Positions 29,801 to 36,632 of a DNA stretch of 64,000 bases are shown piece by piece; within the stretch, counting starts at the first letter, position 1, and each line of letters begins with the position of its first letter. The notes beneath the pieces are model-generated. The model was not told where the DNA came from. It made no database searches and saw nothing but the letters and a program-made list of their open reading frames with translations. The stretch spans positions 1 to 64,000 of the forward strand of contig NZ_BNBT01000010.1 of the NCBI RefSeq assembly GCF_014656095.1, given 5' to 3'. Position numbers and translations under genes: made by a program. The DNA is from Streptomyces longispororuber. GTDB lineage: Bacteria > Actinomycetota > Actinomycetes > Streptomycetales > Streptomycetaceae.

Positions 29801-31455
29801 ACACGCTGAACTCCCGCTCCCTGGAGTTCGCCGACCAGGTGCGGGAGATCACCGGTGGCCGCGGGGTCGACGTGGTCCTCAACTCCCTCGCGGGCGAGGC
29901 CATCACCCGCAGCCTCGAACTCCTCCGCCCGGGCGGCCGCTTCCTGGAACTGGGCAAGCGCGACATCTACGAGAACAAGCCCCTGCTGCTCAACCCCTTC
30001 AAGAACAACATCGCCTTCTTCGGGGTCGACCTGACGAAGGTACTCAACGATCCCGCACAGACCGGCACCCTGCTGCGGGACGTGTCCGCGATCCTCCGCA
30101 CAGGTTTGCGGGGCGCGCTGCCGCACACCGTCTTCCCCGCGGCCCGCGTGGCCGAGGCCTTCACCCACCTCCAGCACTCGCGCCACATCGGCAAGGTGGT
30201 CGTCGCCTTCGACACCCTGGACGAGCCGCCGCTGGTCGTACGCCACCGGCGGGCGCCCCGCCTGGACCCGGACGGCACGTACCTGGTCACGGGCGGAACC
30301 AGCGGGTTCGGCGCGGCGACCGCCGGGTGGCTCGCCGACCTCGGCGCCCGGCACCTCGCCCTCGTCAGCCGCCGCGGTGAGCGGGCGCCGGAGGCCGAGG
30401 CGGTGCTCACGGCCCTGCGCGCCCGGGGCGTGACCGCCACGGCGTACGCGGCGGACGTCACCGACCTCGCCGCCATGACGGACGTGCGGGCGCGCGCCGA
30501 GGCCGGCGGGCACCCGCTGCGCGGGGTCGTGCACGCGGCGATGCACCTGGACGACGAGGAGTTCGTCGCACTCGACGCGGAGCGGACGGCCGCCGTCATG
30601 GCACCGAAGGTCGCCGGGGCCGTGGTCCTCGACACCCTGACGCGGGACCGCGACTGCGACCTCTTCCTCGCCCACTCCTCCGGCACCGGCACCATCGGCA
30701 ACGTGACCCAGGCCCCCTACGTCGCCGCCAACCTCTTCCTGGAAGGCCTCGTCCGCAAGCGCCGCCACGAGGGCCACCCCGGACTCGCCGTCGCCTGGGG
30801 AGCCATCAGCGACCACGGCTATGTCGCGCGCAACGACCTCGACGCCTCGGTGGCCTCTCTCGGGCTCCTGACGATGAAGCCGTCCGAAGCCTTCGCCCGG
30901 GCGGGGCACCTGCTCCACTGCGGTGACGAGACAGCGACCGTCGTACGCGCCGACTGGGCCCGCGTCAGCCGCCTGCTCTCACTGGTCAACACACCCCGGC
31001 TGCGGGACCTTGTCCCGGCCGGCAGCGCCGGTGACGGCATGGGCAAAAGGGAACTGCTGCGCAGACTGGCGCAGATGTCCCCCGAGGAGGCACTGGCGTA
31101 CCTCACCGACCACCTCGCCGGCATGCTCGCCGAGGTCATGCACATGGACCCCGGCCAGATCGACCCGCACCAGCGCGTCGACACCTACGGCCTGGACTCC
31201 CTCATGGCCGCGGAACTCCTGGTCACGCTCCAGAGCCGCTACGAGGTGGAGATCCCGCCCATGGAACTCATCCGCAGCGCCAACGGCACCCTGGCCGAGA
31301 TCGCCCAGCTCGTACACCTCCGCCTCGGCCTGGCCGGCCAGTCCGCCGCCCCGCCCGTGCCGTCGCCGCGCACGGCCGTGACCGCAGGGCCCGGCGAGGG
31401 GCGGGCACCGCACGCAGCGGATCCGGAGGGGACGGAAACGGCTGTCGGCTCCTGA
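23890..31455 (+). CDS. Iterative-type highly reducing type I polyketide synthase (KS-AT-DH-cMT-ER-KR-ACP)
   Basis: 2521 residues, one full module. KS residues ~13-430 with C182 in VDTACSSSL, His in EGHGTGT and KTNLGHLE; AT ~535-870 with GHSVGE (~625) and YAFHS, closer to malonyl-type; DH ~895-1170 with H-x3-G-x4-P (DHRVAGSVVMP) and HPALLDGAL; C-methyltransferase ~1350-1560 with LEVGAGTGG; ER ~1785-2110 with LNYRDIM and HGAAGGVG; KR ~2130-2365 with VTGGTSGFG, an LDD B-type motif and the Ser/Tyr/Asn set; ACP ~2400-2480 with GLDSLMAAEL. This order is that of fungal highly reducing PKSs. There is no internal thioesterase; a separate one follows. GTG at 23890 has GAGGAAGG seven bases upstream. It probably makes a short methyl-branched saturated chain by iteration. 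Confidence 0.92.
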   Translation: MNLEPSLYGERAVAVVGVSCRLPGGIADMDGLWNALREGRDLVTEMPADRFDADRFVDATMPRTGKSYTAAGGFLADIERFDAAYFGISPKEAAHMDPQHRLLLELTAEALDDAGVDPAALAGSDTAVYVGISDASYGVLQMLRPDNIGPYTMSGAASSIAANRLSHAFDLRGPSMAVDTACSSSLVALDRACRTLWDGTSRVALCGGANVLLTPYHYVGFSQAAMLSRRGRCASFSADADGFVRAEGGGVVLLKPLRDALADGDRVHGVILGTASNCDGRTMGLALPSAETQEGLLRRVYADFGVHPDDLVYFEGHGTGTAVGDPVEAQAIGHALGVRRVNGPLPLGSVKTNLGHLEPASGMAGLCKALLVLRHGVIPASLHADPPNPAIDFTGLGLDLVTENRPLRQTDRAVAGVNSFGFGGANAHAVVAAAPPVPGPARPVDAPTELPVVVTARTPQALREAASRTAAHLAAADPGDFYDIAYTSCLRRGKHEHRTAVLAADAAQAAERLARVADDPAVPADLGVKAVRHGRVAFVFAGNASQWAGMGADLLAGDDDFRAAVTAVDAELAPRLGWSVTEELARPADRWRLEATEVAQPLLFAVQVGVVAVLRARGVEPAMVLGHSVGEVAAAHTAGALTLAEAAHVVHERSQAQALTAGSGRMAAVGLGREDAVEALAPYGGRLEIAGVNSDKDVTVAGDATTLAALGEELAGRSVFFRDLGLDYAFHSRAMDAQQAPLTAALKHLEPGAASVPFYSTVTGARIAGADLDADYWWRNVREPVAFAAAVDEAMEDGADVFLEIGPHPVLRTYLRRVTGSRPHTATAVLPTLHRDADGPDGLARAHARLIAVGAVTDWTRYFPVRGRVARLPAYPWQRERHFSGGRDWFTPDGPYRHPLLGARIAAPTPLWSGAVEPVLVPWLTDHRVAGSVVMPATGYVEMALAAGREAFDGPAEMEHLEITTALVVPWATASQVRLHVSLDPDDGVLLVAASDEQAKEPRVHARARVRRLVTPRPAPVTDPASPPEPCQGRLTAEDHYSRCAAAGLGYGPAFQVLTELHVGEGEVVAAYAYEPQAGPLTVHPALLDGALQAGVPLLADRLDDGEAYLPALVGAVRVWGTPAPTGTVRLTERSRSRDEVCWDITVTDPDGTVSVQLDGCRMRRFTAAQRLPLAVLHTVPRAAPWPGEPLGPAPMPSPERVVAACAESIGRLREGWRALRYEHAGPRFADTFVDLLGDVLAGLAGAADTPLSVPDLVARGLAERHVRLVELLAPALCRRGLLQPQPDGRYLVRPAGLRLPAVMAPVSAEASAYVHAQALLARQADKLDDVLRGRRDPVELLADDTSVRMLEQFYDTAPVCRFHNRIAQRLLREIVRAWPADRPLRVLEVGAGTGGTTAALLPVLPADRTTYCFTDASAFFFARAQKRFADHDFVDYRTFDLDRDPVEQGFARHSFDLVVAGNALHTARDLSAALHAVASLLAPGGGLLAMESHDAEVLAPVFGALDSFHGHTDTRLRPHSLLLARDEWPGLLRACGFPEVVQSGDDRAPARDHYSVLLARTATAPPEQAAQVPAAPRAREDALVLTVAETADARPLARALKEAVTAGGGRAADPATAPRTPEDWGHLLRTAVGTEHRGTLAIVLLLGEPDEEAAGDVLARATHRAELLRTCALACGELPEGVRAELWLVTRPCGMAEGTGSSHPADAVVWGLGRCLVNELPDLDCRRISLRRNGTADDARRLARELASPTDEDEIVLTERGRFVLRTMPRPSAVPATEDTPYKLEVRQPGLSYRLDWEEAPPSRPGPGEVLVEVKATALNYRDIMQSVGLLPREAVEGTATESGCGLECAGVVAACGPGVTRFKPGDPVVGMAFASLASHCVAPESSLLPLPDGMTFTEAATLPVALTTVHYSLITLARLQPGETVLVHGAAGGVGLAAVRYATARGAHVIATAGSELKRDYLRSLGVDHTLNSRSLEFADQVREITGGRGVDVVLNSLAGEAITRSLELLRPGGRFLELGKRDIYENKPLLLNPFKNNIAFFGVDLTKVLNDPAQTGTLLRDVSAILRTGLRGALPHTVFPAARVAEAFTHLQHSRHIGKVVVAFDTLDEPPLVVRHRRAPRLDPDGTYLVTGGTSGFGAATAGWLADLGARHLALVSRRGERAPEAEAVLTALRARGVTATAYAADVTDLAAMTDVRARAEAGGHPLRGVVHAAMHLDDEEFVALDAERTAAVMAPKVAGAVVLDTLTRDRDCDLFLAHSSGTGTIGNVTQAPYVAANLFLEGLVRKRRHEGHPGLAVAWGAISDHGYVARNDLDASVASLGLLTMKPSEAFARAGHLLHCGDETATVVRADWARVSRLLSLVNTPRLRDLVPAGSAGDGMGKRELLRRLAQMSPEEALAYLTDHLAGMLAEVMHMDPGQIDPHQRVDTYGLDSLMAAELLVTLQSRYEVEIPPMELIRSANGTLAEIAQLVHLRLGLAGQSAAPPVPSPRTAVTAGPGEGRAPHAADPEGTETAVGS

Positions 31456-31499
31456 GCCCGCGACGGGGGCAGACCCGGGACCGAAGGAGACGTAGCACC

Positions 31500-32312
31500 G
31501 TGACCAGATGGCATCTCGCGGGCGGCCGTACGCCGTCGTCGTCCACGGCAGCACGGAACGCGGCATGGACCGCCGTCGGCAGCAGACGGCCGACGGCGGA
31601 CGTGCGGCTGTACTGCTTCCCCTTCGTCGGGGCGCCGGCGGAGATGTACCTGCCGCTGGAGGCGCACCTGCCGGAGACCGTCGAGCTGTGTGCGCTGGAG
31701 CTGCCCGGTCACGGCGCCCGGAGCCGGGAACCGCTCACGCGTGACGTGACCGCGCTCGGCCGCACCGTGGCCGACGTCGTGTCCCGCGACGCGGCGGGAC
31801 GGCCGTTCGCCTTCTTCGGGCACTGTGCCGGCGCCCTGCTGGCCTACGAGACGGCGTGCGCGCTGTCGGCGGCGCACCTGCCCGGCCCCGTGCTCCTCGC
31901 CGTGTCGGCGCTGGTCCCGCCGCACCGCTACGCGCCCCACATGGCGGCCACCGTGTGCCGCCCGACCGGGGTCAACATGGCCCTGGTCGCCGAGATGATC
32001 AGGGACGCCCGGCGGTGCGGCGTGGCCATGGCTGCCATCTCCAAGGCCGAGGCCGTCGCCTACAGCACGCACACCCCGGCGTACCCGCGCCCCCTCACCT
32101 GCCCGGTGACCGTCATGGGCGGAAGCGACGACTCCGTCTTCCCGCCCGACCGGCTCGACGGCTGGGCGGCACACACCACCGCCGGGCTCAAGGCGTTCCG
32201 GCTCTACCCCGGGCGCCACCTGTACCTCCTGGACCACTGGCGACAACTCGCCGACGACCTCGCGGAGGACCTCGACGCCCTGCCCCACGACGCCCGCCCC
32301 GTCCAGTTCTAG
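31500..32312 (+). CDS. Type II thioesterase-like hydrolase with Cys nucleophile
   Basis: 270 residues, alpha/beta-hydrolase of the external PKS/NRPS thioesterase group: YCFPFVGAPAEMY, then the nucleophile elbow FFGHCAGALLAYE, an acid region MGGSDDSVFP and the His in GRHLYLLDHW. The elbow reads G-H-C-A-G, so the nucleophile is Cys109 rather than Ser. It begins 44 bases after the PKS stop, so it belongs to the PKS operon and most likely releases or edits the chain on the ACP. GTG at 31500 has AAGGAG ten bases upstream. A decayed copy of this gene lies at 47422-47600. Confidence 0.85.
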   Translation: MTRWHLAGGRTPSSSTAARNAAWTAVGSRRPTADVRLYCFPFVGAPAEMYLPLEAHLPETVELCALELPGHGARSREPLTRDVTALGRTVADVVSRDAAGRPFAFFGHCAGALLAYETACALSAAHLPGPVLLAVSALVPPHRYAPHMAATVCRPTGVNMALVAEMIRDARRCGVAMAAISKAEAVAYSTHTPAYPRPLTCPVTVMGGSDDSVFPPDRLDGWAAHTTAGLKAFRLYPGRHLYLLDHWRQLADDLAEDLDALPHDARPVQF

Positions 32313-32320
32313 TGGCCGAC

Positions 32321-32359
32321 TGAAGCGCTCAGTCACAGCCAGTGTGACGGAGCGCTTCA
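32321..32359. terminator. Bidirectional hairpin between thioesterase and AraC-type gene
   Basis: TGAAGCGCTCAGTCACA (32321-32337) and its inverted copy (32343-32359) pair at 16 of 17 positions around a five-base loop. It sits between convergent genes, nine bases after the thioesterase stop. Confidence 0.75.
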
Positions 32360-32406
32360 TCTGGCGGGATCCGTCCACTCAAGCGCTCAACCGCGTCGAT
32401 GGTGCG

Positions 32407-33276
32407 TCAGGTCTGTTCGACAGGCAGCCATAGTTCGCAGGTAGCGGTGCTGAAGTCGTCCGCGCGCTCAAGGATCGCGACGATCGAGGGACCCGGTCGC
32501 AGCCGCCAGGGGTTGGAAGGGAACCACTCGGTCGCAGTCGCCGCCCAGGTCGTCTGCAATTCCTGCGGATGCGGTCCGCTGGTACGGAAGACCGCCCACA
32601 TCCCAGCCGGCACCTCGATGGTGTCGAGGTCGTCCGGAGCCGGCGTGTCGTGGGCGAGGGCCACTCCGTGCAGATAGGTCAGTTCGCTGCCCTCCCCGCG
32701 GTCGGGGCCGAGGTCGTCGGAGACCTGCAGCAGACCTCCCGGTTCGGTGTCACCAAGGGCCTTCAGCCTCAGGTGCTCCTCATGCGGCAGCGCGGCGATG
32801 TGCCGCTGGATGTGAGGATTGACGCCCTGATGGATCAGCGGGACCCGGACCGCGTGTCCGACGAGCCGGAACGCGTATCGGTCGATGAGGCGGGTGTCCA
32901 TGGGATTGCTCCCCTCGACGGTCAGGCGGAACCTGAGCTGCGGTTGTGTGCGCAAAGGGCCTCCATCGCGACGCACGTCACCGGGGCCGGCGCCGTGGAC
33001 CGCGCGGAACGCGCGTCCGAACGCCTCACTCGAGCCGTACCCGTGCCGGACGGCGATGCTCAGCAGATCACCCTCGCCCCGGACGACATCGGCGGCGGCC
33101 ACGGTCATGCGCCGTCGGCGTACGTACTCCGACAGCGGCATGCCTGCCAGCGACGAGAACATCCGACGCAAGTGGTACTCGGTCGTGCCGAACGCCCCGG
33201 CCAGGCCTCGGACGTCGGGATCCTCCGCGAGGTGCTCCTCCACAAGATCGACGAGCTGGTTGAGTGCCGAGATCAC
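32407..33276 (-). CDS. AraC-family regulator with GyrI-like effector domain
   Basis: 289 residues. The N-terminal ~110 residues hold two helix-turn-helix units (DVRGLAGAFGTTEYHLRRMF and LLSIAVRHGYGSSEAFGRAF), the classical AraC/XylS arrangement but at the N-terminus. The rest is a GyrI-like small-molecule-binding domain ending in ERADDFSTATCELWLPV. Such proteins respond to hydrophobic ligands. It is convergent with the PKS-thioesterase operon and may control it, but this cannot be shown here. GTG at 33276 follows AAAGGGGGG. Confidence 0.85.
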   Translation of the reverse strand: MISALNQLVDLVEEHLAEDPDVRGLAGAFGTTEYHLRRMFSSLAGMPLSEYVRRRRMTVAAADVVRGEGDLLSIAVRHGYGSSEAFGRAFRAVHGAGPGDVRRDGGPLRTQPQLRFRLTVEGSNPMDTRLIDRYAFRLVGHAVRVPLIHQGVNPHIQRHIAALPHEEHLRLKALGDTEPGGLLQVSDDLGPDRGEGSELTYLHGVALAHDTPAPDDLDTIEVPAGMWAVFRTSGPHPQELQTTWAATATEWFPSNPWRLRPGPSIVAILERADDFSTATCELWLPVEQT

Positions 33277-33465
33277 GAGGCCCCCCTTTCCACATCAACC
33301 CTGACACCAGCCACCCCGGCCGCACCCGACCGTTCCGAACCGATCCGATCATGCACCCGAGCTGACAAGCAGCCGCACACCCGCCTTCCAGCCGTTCCGT
33401 CTTCTAGCCGTTCCGTCGATTGCAACGCTCAGCGAGGTCGACGCCGGGCATCTCCGGGACGGCGT

Positions 33466-34158
33466 TCAGGCGATCACTCCCCGGGTCTTACTGTTCAGCG
33501 GACGGGCGGCGAGCTCGGGCAGGCGCTGCGAGCGCGGCGCGGGCCGGACCGGGACGGGGCGGGCCTGGGTGTGCATCTGCCCTAGCCGCACGGCGAGCAG
33601 GTGTTCGGCGGTGCGGGTCTGTGCCCGCGCGGCGGCGTCCGGGTCGGCTGCCTCCAGGGCCGCCGGGTCGGTGATCTTCTGGAACTCGGTCCACTCGGTG
33701 GCGATGGCGGCCTCGATGGCCGTACGGACCTCGACGGCGACGGCCGCGACGGCGACCTGGTCGGTCGGGTCGGCCGACCAGGCGGCGAGGAGACCGGCCT
33801 CGCCGATCGCCGCTCCGAGGCCCATCGGCTCGCGCCCGTCGCGCCGCGCCGTAGTGACGGCCCGTGGCTTCCTCTTCGCCTTCTGGCCGCCGCCGTTCCT
33901 GCGGGCCACCTCCCTCGCGGCCCGCAGCGGGACCCGGGCCAGGTCGACGCCGGACGTCTCGCCGCCGCTCATGCCTGCCCACGTGGCGCAGCCGAGGTCC
34001 AGGTGGCCGAGGCGGGAGAGGCGCTGCGCCTGGTCGACCAGTTGGTTGCTGAACAGCCGCCTCGCCGACGCCTCGCCGTAACGGGCGATGTGGTCGCACA
34101 CCACCCGGTGGTCCTTCAGCGCCCGAACCCGCCAGTCCCACACCTGATCGGGGGTCAA
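33466..34158 (-). CDS. DciA (DUF721)-like protein, probably truncated or chimeric
   Basis: About 230 residues from TTG at 34158. The middle reads SGVDLARVPLRAAREVARR, then RRDGREPMGLGAAI, which is the N-terminal signature of actinomycete DciA (DUF721) helicase-loader proteins. The globular C-terminal half expected there is missing; instead an Ala/Asp-rich helical sequence follows. The first ~70 residues (PDQVWDWRVRALKDHRVV) do not belong to standard DciA. No ribosome site supports the start, and the frame upstream runs into the methyltransferase region. I take it as a displaced or hybrid gene at the junction of two gene blocks. Confidence 0.45.
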   Translation of the reverse strand: MTPDQVWDWRVRALKDHRVVCDHIARYGEASARRLFSNQLVDQAQRLSRLGHLDLGCATWAGMSGGETSGVDLARVPLRAAREVARRNGGGQKAKRKPRAVTTARRDGREPMGLGAAIGEAGLLAAWSADPTDQVAVAAVAVEVRTAIEAAIATEWTEFQKITDPAALEAADPDAAARAQTRTAEHLLAVRLGQMHTQARPVPVRPAPRSQRLPELAARPLNSKTRGVIA

Positions 34159-34248
34159 GTCCTCGACGACCAGCTCCTGGTCTCGTCGACGTCGGCGGGC
34201 TCCGGCTCCGGAGCGAGCAGCGGCGGGCCTTGCCCCACGCTTCGGCGG

Positions 34249-35124
34249 TCAGGGCTTGCGTGCCACCCAGCACGCCATGACGAACGCGCCGCTGCGGGCC
34301 GCGAGGCACAGAGCGGTGCCGGCGCGCTCCATGAAGTCGAGCACGGGGGTCTTGTCCTGCTGCGGGACGGCCGCCATGACCTCCTCCATCTCACGCCAGT
34401 TGGGCTCCAGGTCGCCCTCGTCGCCCAGGTCGTGGACGTCCTCCACCACCAGGCCCGCCGCCGCGAGGTTCCGCCGCAGGTCCTGCGGGGTGCGCAGGGC
34501 GGGCAGCGCGAGGCCCTGGCACACCGGCTCCACCAGGCGCGCCTGCTGCCCGGGCGTGAGGCCGGCGGCCTGGAACCAGTCGCTGCCCAGGTAGACGCCG
34601 CCAGGACGCAGCACGCGAGCCACCTCGGCGTGCACCCGGGCGGCGTCCGGTGTGTGGCAGATGGCCTGGATGCTGTAGACGGCGTCGAAGGACGCGTCGC
34701 CGAACGGCAGGTGCATGGCGTCGCCCGAGCGGAAGTCGGTGAGGTGGGACATGCCCTGAGCCGCGGCGTGGGCCCTGGCGAACTCCAGTCTCTCCCGCAC
34801 CAGTTCCAGGCCCGTCACATGGGCCCCGCTGTGCCCGGCGATGGTGACGGCGGGTCCGCCGACCCCGCTGCCCACGTCCAGCACGGCCATGCCCGGGCGG
34901 AAGCCGCCGCGGTCCGCGATGGCCCGCTCGGCCGCGGCCATGGCCTCCGCGCGGCTCTCCCCACCGCGGAAGGGCGGGAAGTGGTGGGACTCGCCCCACA
35001 CGGCGCGGTAGAGCTCCGTGGCGAAGCCGTAGTAGTCGCGCACCAGCGAGGTGTAACACCGTCCGCGCTCGCCGGGATCCCGGGCCAGAGCCTCGTACGC
35101 CTGGACATCCGTGGCAGGTTGCAT
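34249..35124 (-). CDS. Sterol C24-methyltransferase-like SAM methyltransferase
   Basis: 291 residues. The N-terminal segment DYYGFATELYRAVWGESHHF corresponds to the sterol-methyltransferase signature (tyrosine-rich, then WG-x-S-x-HF) that Erg6/SMT proteins carry before the SAM site. The SAM-binding motif is VLDVGSGVGGPA, followed by GDAMHLPFGDASFDAVYSIQ. SMTs add a methyl group to C24 of delta-24 sterols. GAGGAG lies six bases before the ATG at 35124. It is the last gene of the sterol operon, after a 143-base gap. Shorter than yeast Erg6 (about 380). A tocopherol- or triterpene-type methyltransferase is the main alternative. Confidence 0.8.
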   Translation of the reverse strand: MQPATDVQAYEALARDPGERGRCYTSLVRDYYGFATELYRAVWGESHHFPPFRGGESRAEAMAAAERAIADRGGFRPGMAVLDVGSGVGGPAVTIAGHSGAHVTGLELVRERLEFARAHAAAQGMSHLTDFRSGDAMHLPFGDASFDAVYSIQAICHTPDAARVHAEVARVLRPGGVYLGSDWFQAAGLTPGQQARLVEPVCQGLALPALRTPQDLRRNLAAAGLVVEDVHDLGDEGDLEPNWREMEEVMAAVPQQDKTPVLDFMERAGTALCLAARSGAFVMACWVARKP

Positions 35125-35267
35125 GAGTCGCTCCTCAGCGAAGGACGCCCCGACGTCGCGGAGCGGAGATCGTTGGCGGACCGCGCGCGGCGGCACGGGT
35201 GGGGCGGAGGGGGAACGCGCGACGGATCCGGGCCGTGGTCGTCCGGCCGCAGCCGGGGGCAGGGTGG

Positions 35268-36632
35268 TCACGCCGTGCGGAAGCGGGGTCCCTGGCACAT
35301 CCGGCCGTAGAAGTTGAACCAGCGTGTGGCTTCGCGATGGCCCGCGAAGGGGTAGTCGGCACCGAGCTGGCGCGCCACGGCGAGGCCCGACAGGAAGGCG
35401 TGCTCCTGGCTGTTGACGGTGGTGTGGGCTCCGCAGTACCAGGTGCCGTGGCGGCCTTGGAGCGTGGGCAGGAGGGCGTGCAGCAGGACGGTGTGCCGGA
35501 TGTCGTGGACGACGTGCTGGAACTCGTAGCGGCCGACGACGTGCTGGGGTGCCGGAGGACGCTGGGCGTTGTAGGTGACCAGACGGGGGGAGGCCGGTCC
35601 GTCGCCCCAGGGCTGCTGGTTGTGCATGACGTAGGTGATCTCGTAGTTGTCGGGGGCGCTGCCGTAGTGGCGGACGTAGGTGCTCCTGGTCTCGCGTACG
35701 CGCAGCGCGTCGTCGGGCAGGAGGGAGTCGTCGGTGTGTGCCACGGCCGTGCCGTGCAGTCCGGCGTCGTAGCGCACGGCGCCGAGCAGGCGGCGCTCGC
35801 GGCGGGTGGGACGGGCGAGGAGGGCGAGCGCGTGGTTGGCGTTGCAGGCCAGGACGACGTGGTCGAAGCGCTCGCGCCCGCCGTGGGCGTCCACGAGGAC
35901 CACACCGCCGCCGTCGCGGATCACTCGCCGCACCGCGTGGTCGAGGTGGATGCGGTGGGCGAAGTCCCGGGTGAGCCGGGCGTAGATCGCGCGGGTGCCG
36001 CCCTGCCAGGTCACCATGGGTGAGCTGTGCTCGATGTCGAAGAAGTCCAGGTAGCGGACGAACATCGAGGCGGGCATGTCGAAGACGCCGGACGTCAGGA
36101 CGAAGTTCACGAACAGCGGCTTGAGCGCCTGGTAGCGGAACGCCTCGGAGACGCCCCACCAGTTCAGGGCCTGTCGCATGGAGACGTAGGTGAAGGGGTT
36201 GAGCAGCGCCGCGGTGAGCGAGGGCTGCTTGCTGAGGACGTTGAAACGGCCGACGGTGCGCAGCAGCCGGCGGAAGGCGGTGATGTCCGGCTGGAGCCGG
36301 CGGCGCAGCGCGCTGTCGGTGTCGTGGGCGTAGACCTCGTCGCCGTAGTGCACGGCGTAGCTGAAGCGGGTGGGGACGGTGTCGATGCCCAGCGTCCGCA
36401 GCAGGGCGACGTAGTTCTGGTAGACGGACGGGATGAACGCGGTCACCGCCACGTCCGCCGGTGTCGTGCCGCCGTCCTTCCGGGGGAAGTCCGCGGTCCG
36501 AGCGTTGCCGCCGACGGCCGGGCCCCGCTCGTACACCTCGATGTCGTAGCGCTGTGGGTGGCGGCTGAGGGCCCATGCCGCGCCCAGGCCCGCCACTCCG
36601 GCGCCCACGATCGCGACGCGCGTGCGGGTCAT
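35268..36632 (-). CDS. FAD-dependent amine-oxidase-like oxidoreductase of the sterol operon
   Basis: 454 residues. VAIVGAGVAGLGAAWALSRH is the FAD-binding unit, followed by IEVYERGPAVGGNARTADF as in amine oxidase / phytoene-desaturase-like flavoproteins; a second FAD contact is near the C-terminus (GTWYCGAHTTVNSQEHAFLSG). Closest in layout to the bacterial proteins often found with cyclopropane fatty-acid genes. In this operon a hydride-transfer step on the sterol is likely, for example C5 desaturation or C24 reduction, the two steps with no other candidate here; this is inference. The ATG overlaps the stop of the EBP-like gene by four bases, showing coupling. Confidence 0.75.
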   Translation of the reverse strand: MTRTRVAIVGAGVAGLGAAWALSRHPQRYDIEVYERGPAVGGNARTADFPRKDGGTTPADVAVTAFIPSVYQNYVALLRTLGIDTVPTRFSYAVHYGDEVYAHDTDSALRRRLQPDITAFRRLLRTVGRFNVLSKQPSLTAALLNPFTYVSMRQALNWWGVSEAFRYQALKPLFVNFVLTSGVFDMPASMFVRYLDFFDIEHSSPMVTWQGGTRAIYARLTRDFAHRIHLDHAVRRVIRDGGGVVLVDAHGGRERFDHVVLACNANHALALLARPTRRERRLLGAVRYDAGLHGTAVAHTDDSLLPDDALRVRETRSTYVRHYGSAPDNYEITYVMHNQQPWGDGPASPRLVTYNAQRPPAPQHVVGRYEFQHVVHDIRHTVLLHALLPTLQGRHGTWYCGAHTTVNSQEHAFLSGLAVARQLGADYPFAGHREATRWFNFYGRMCQGPRFRTA

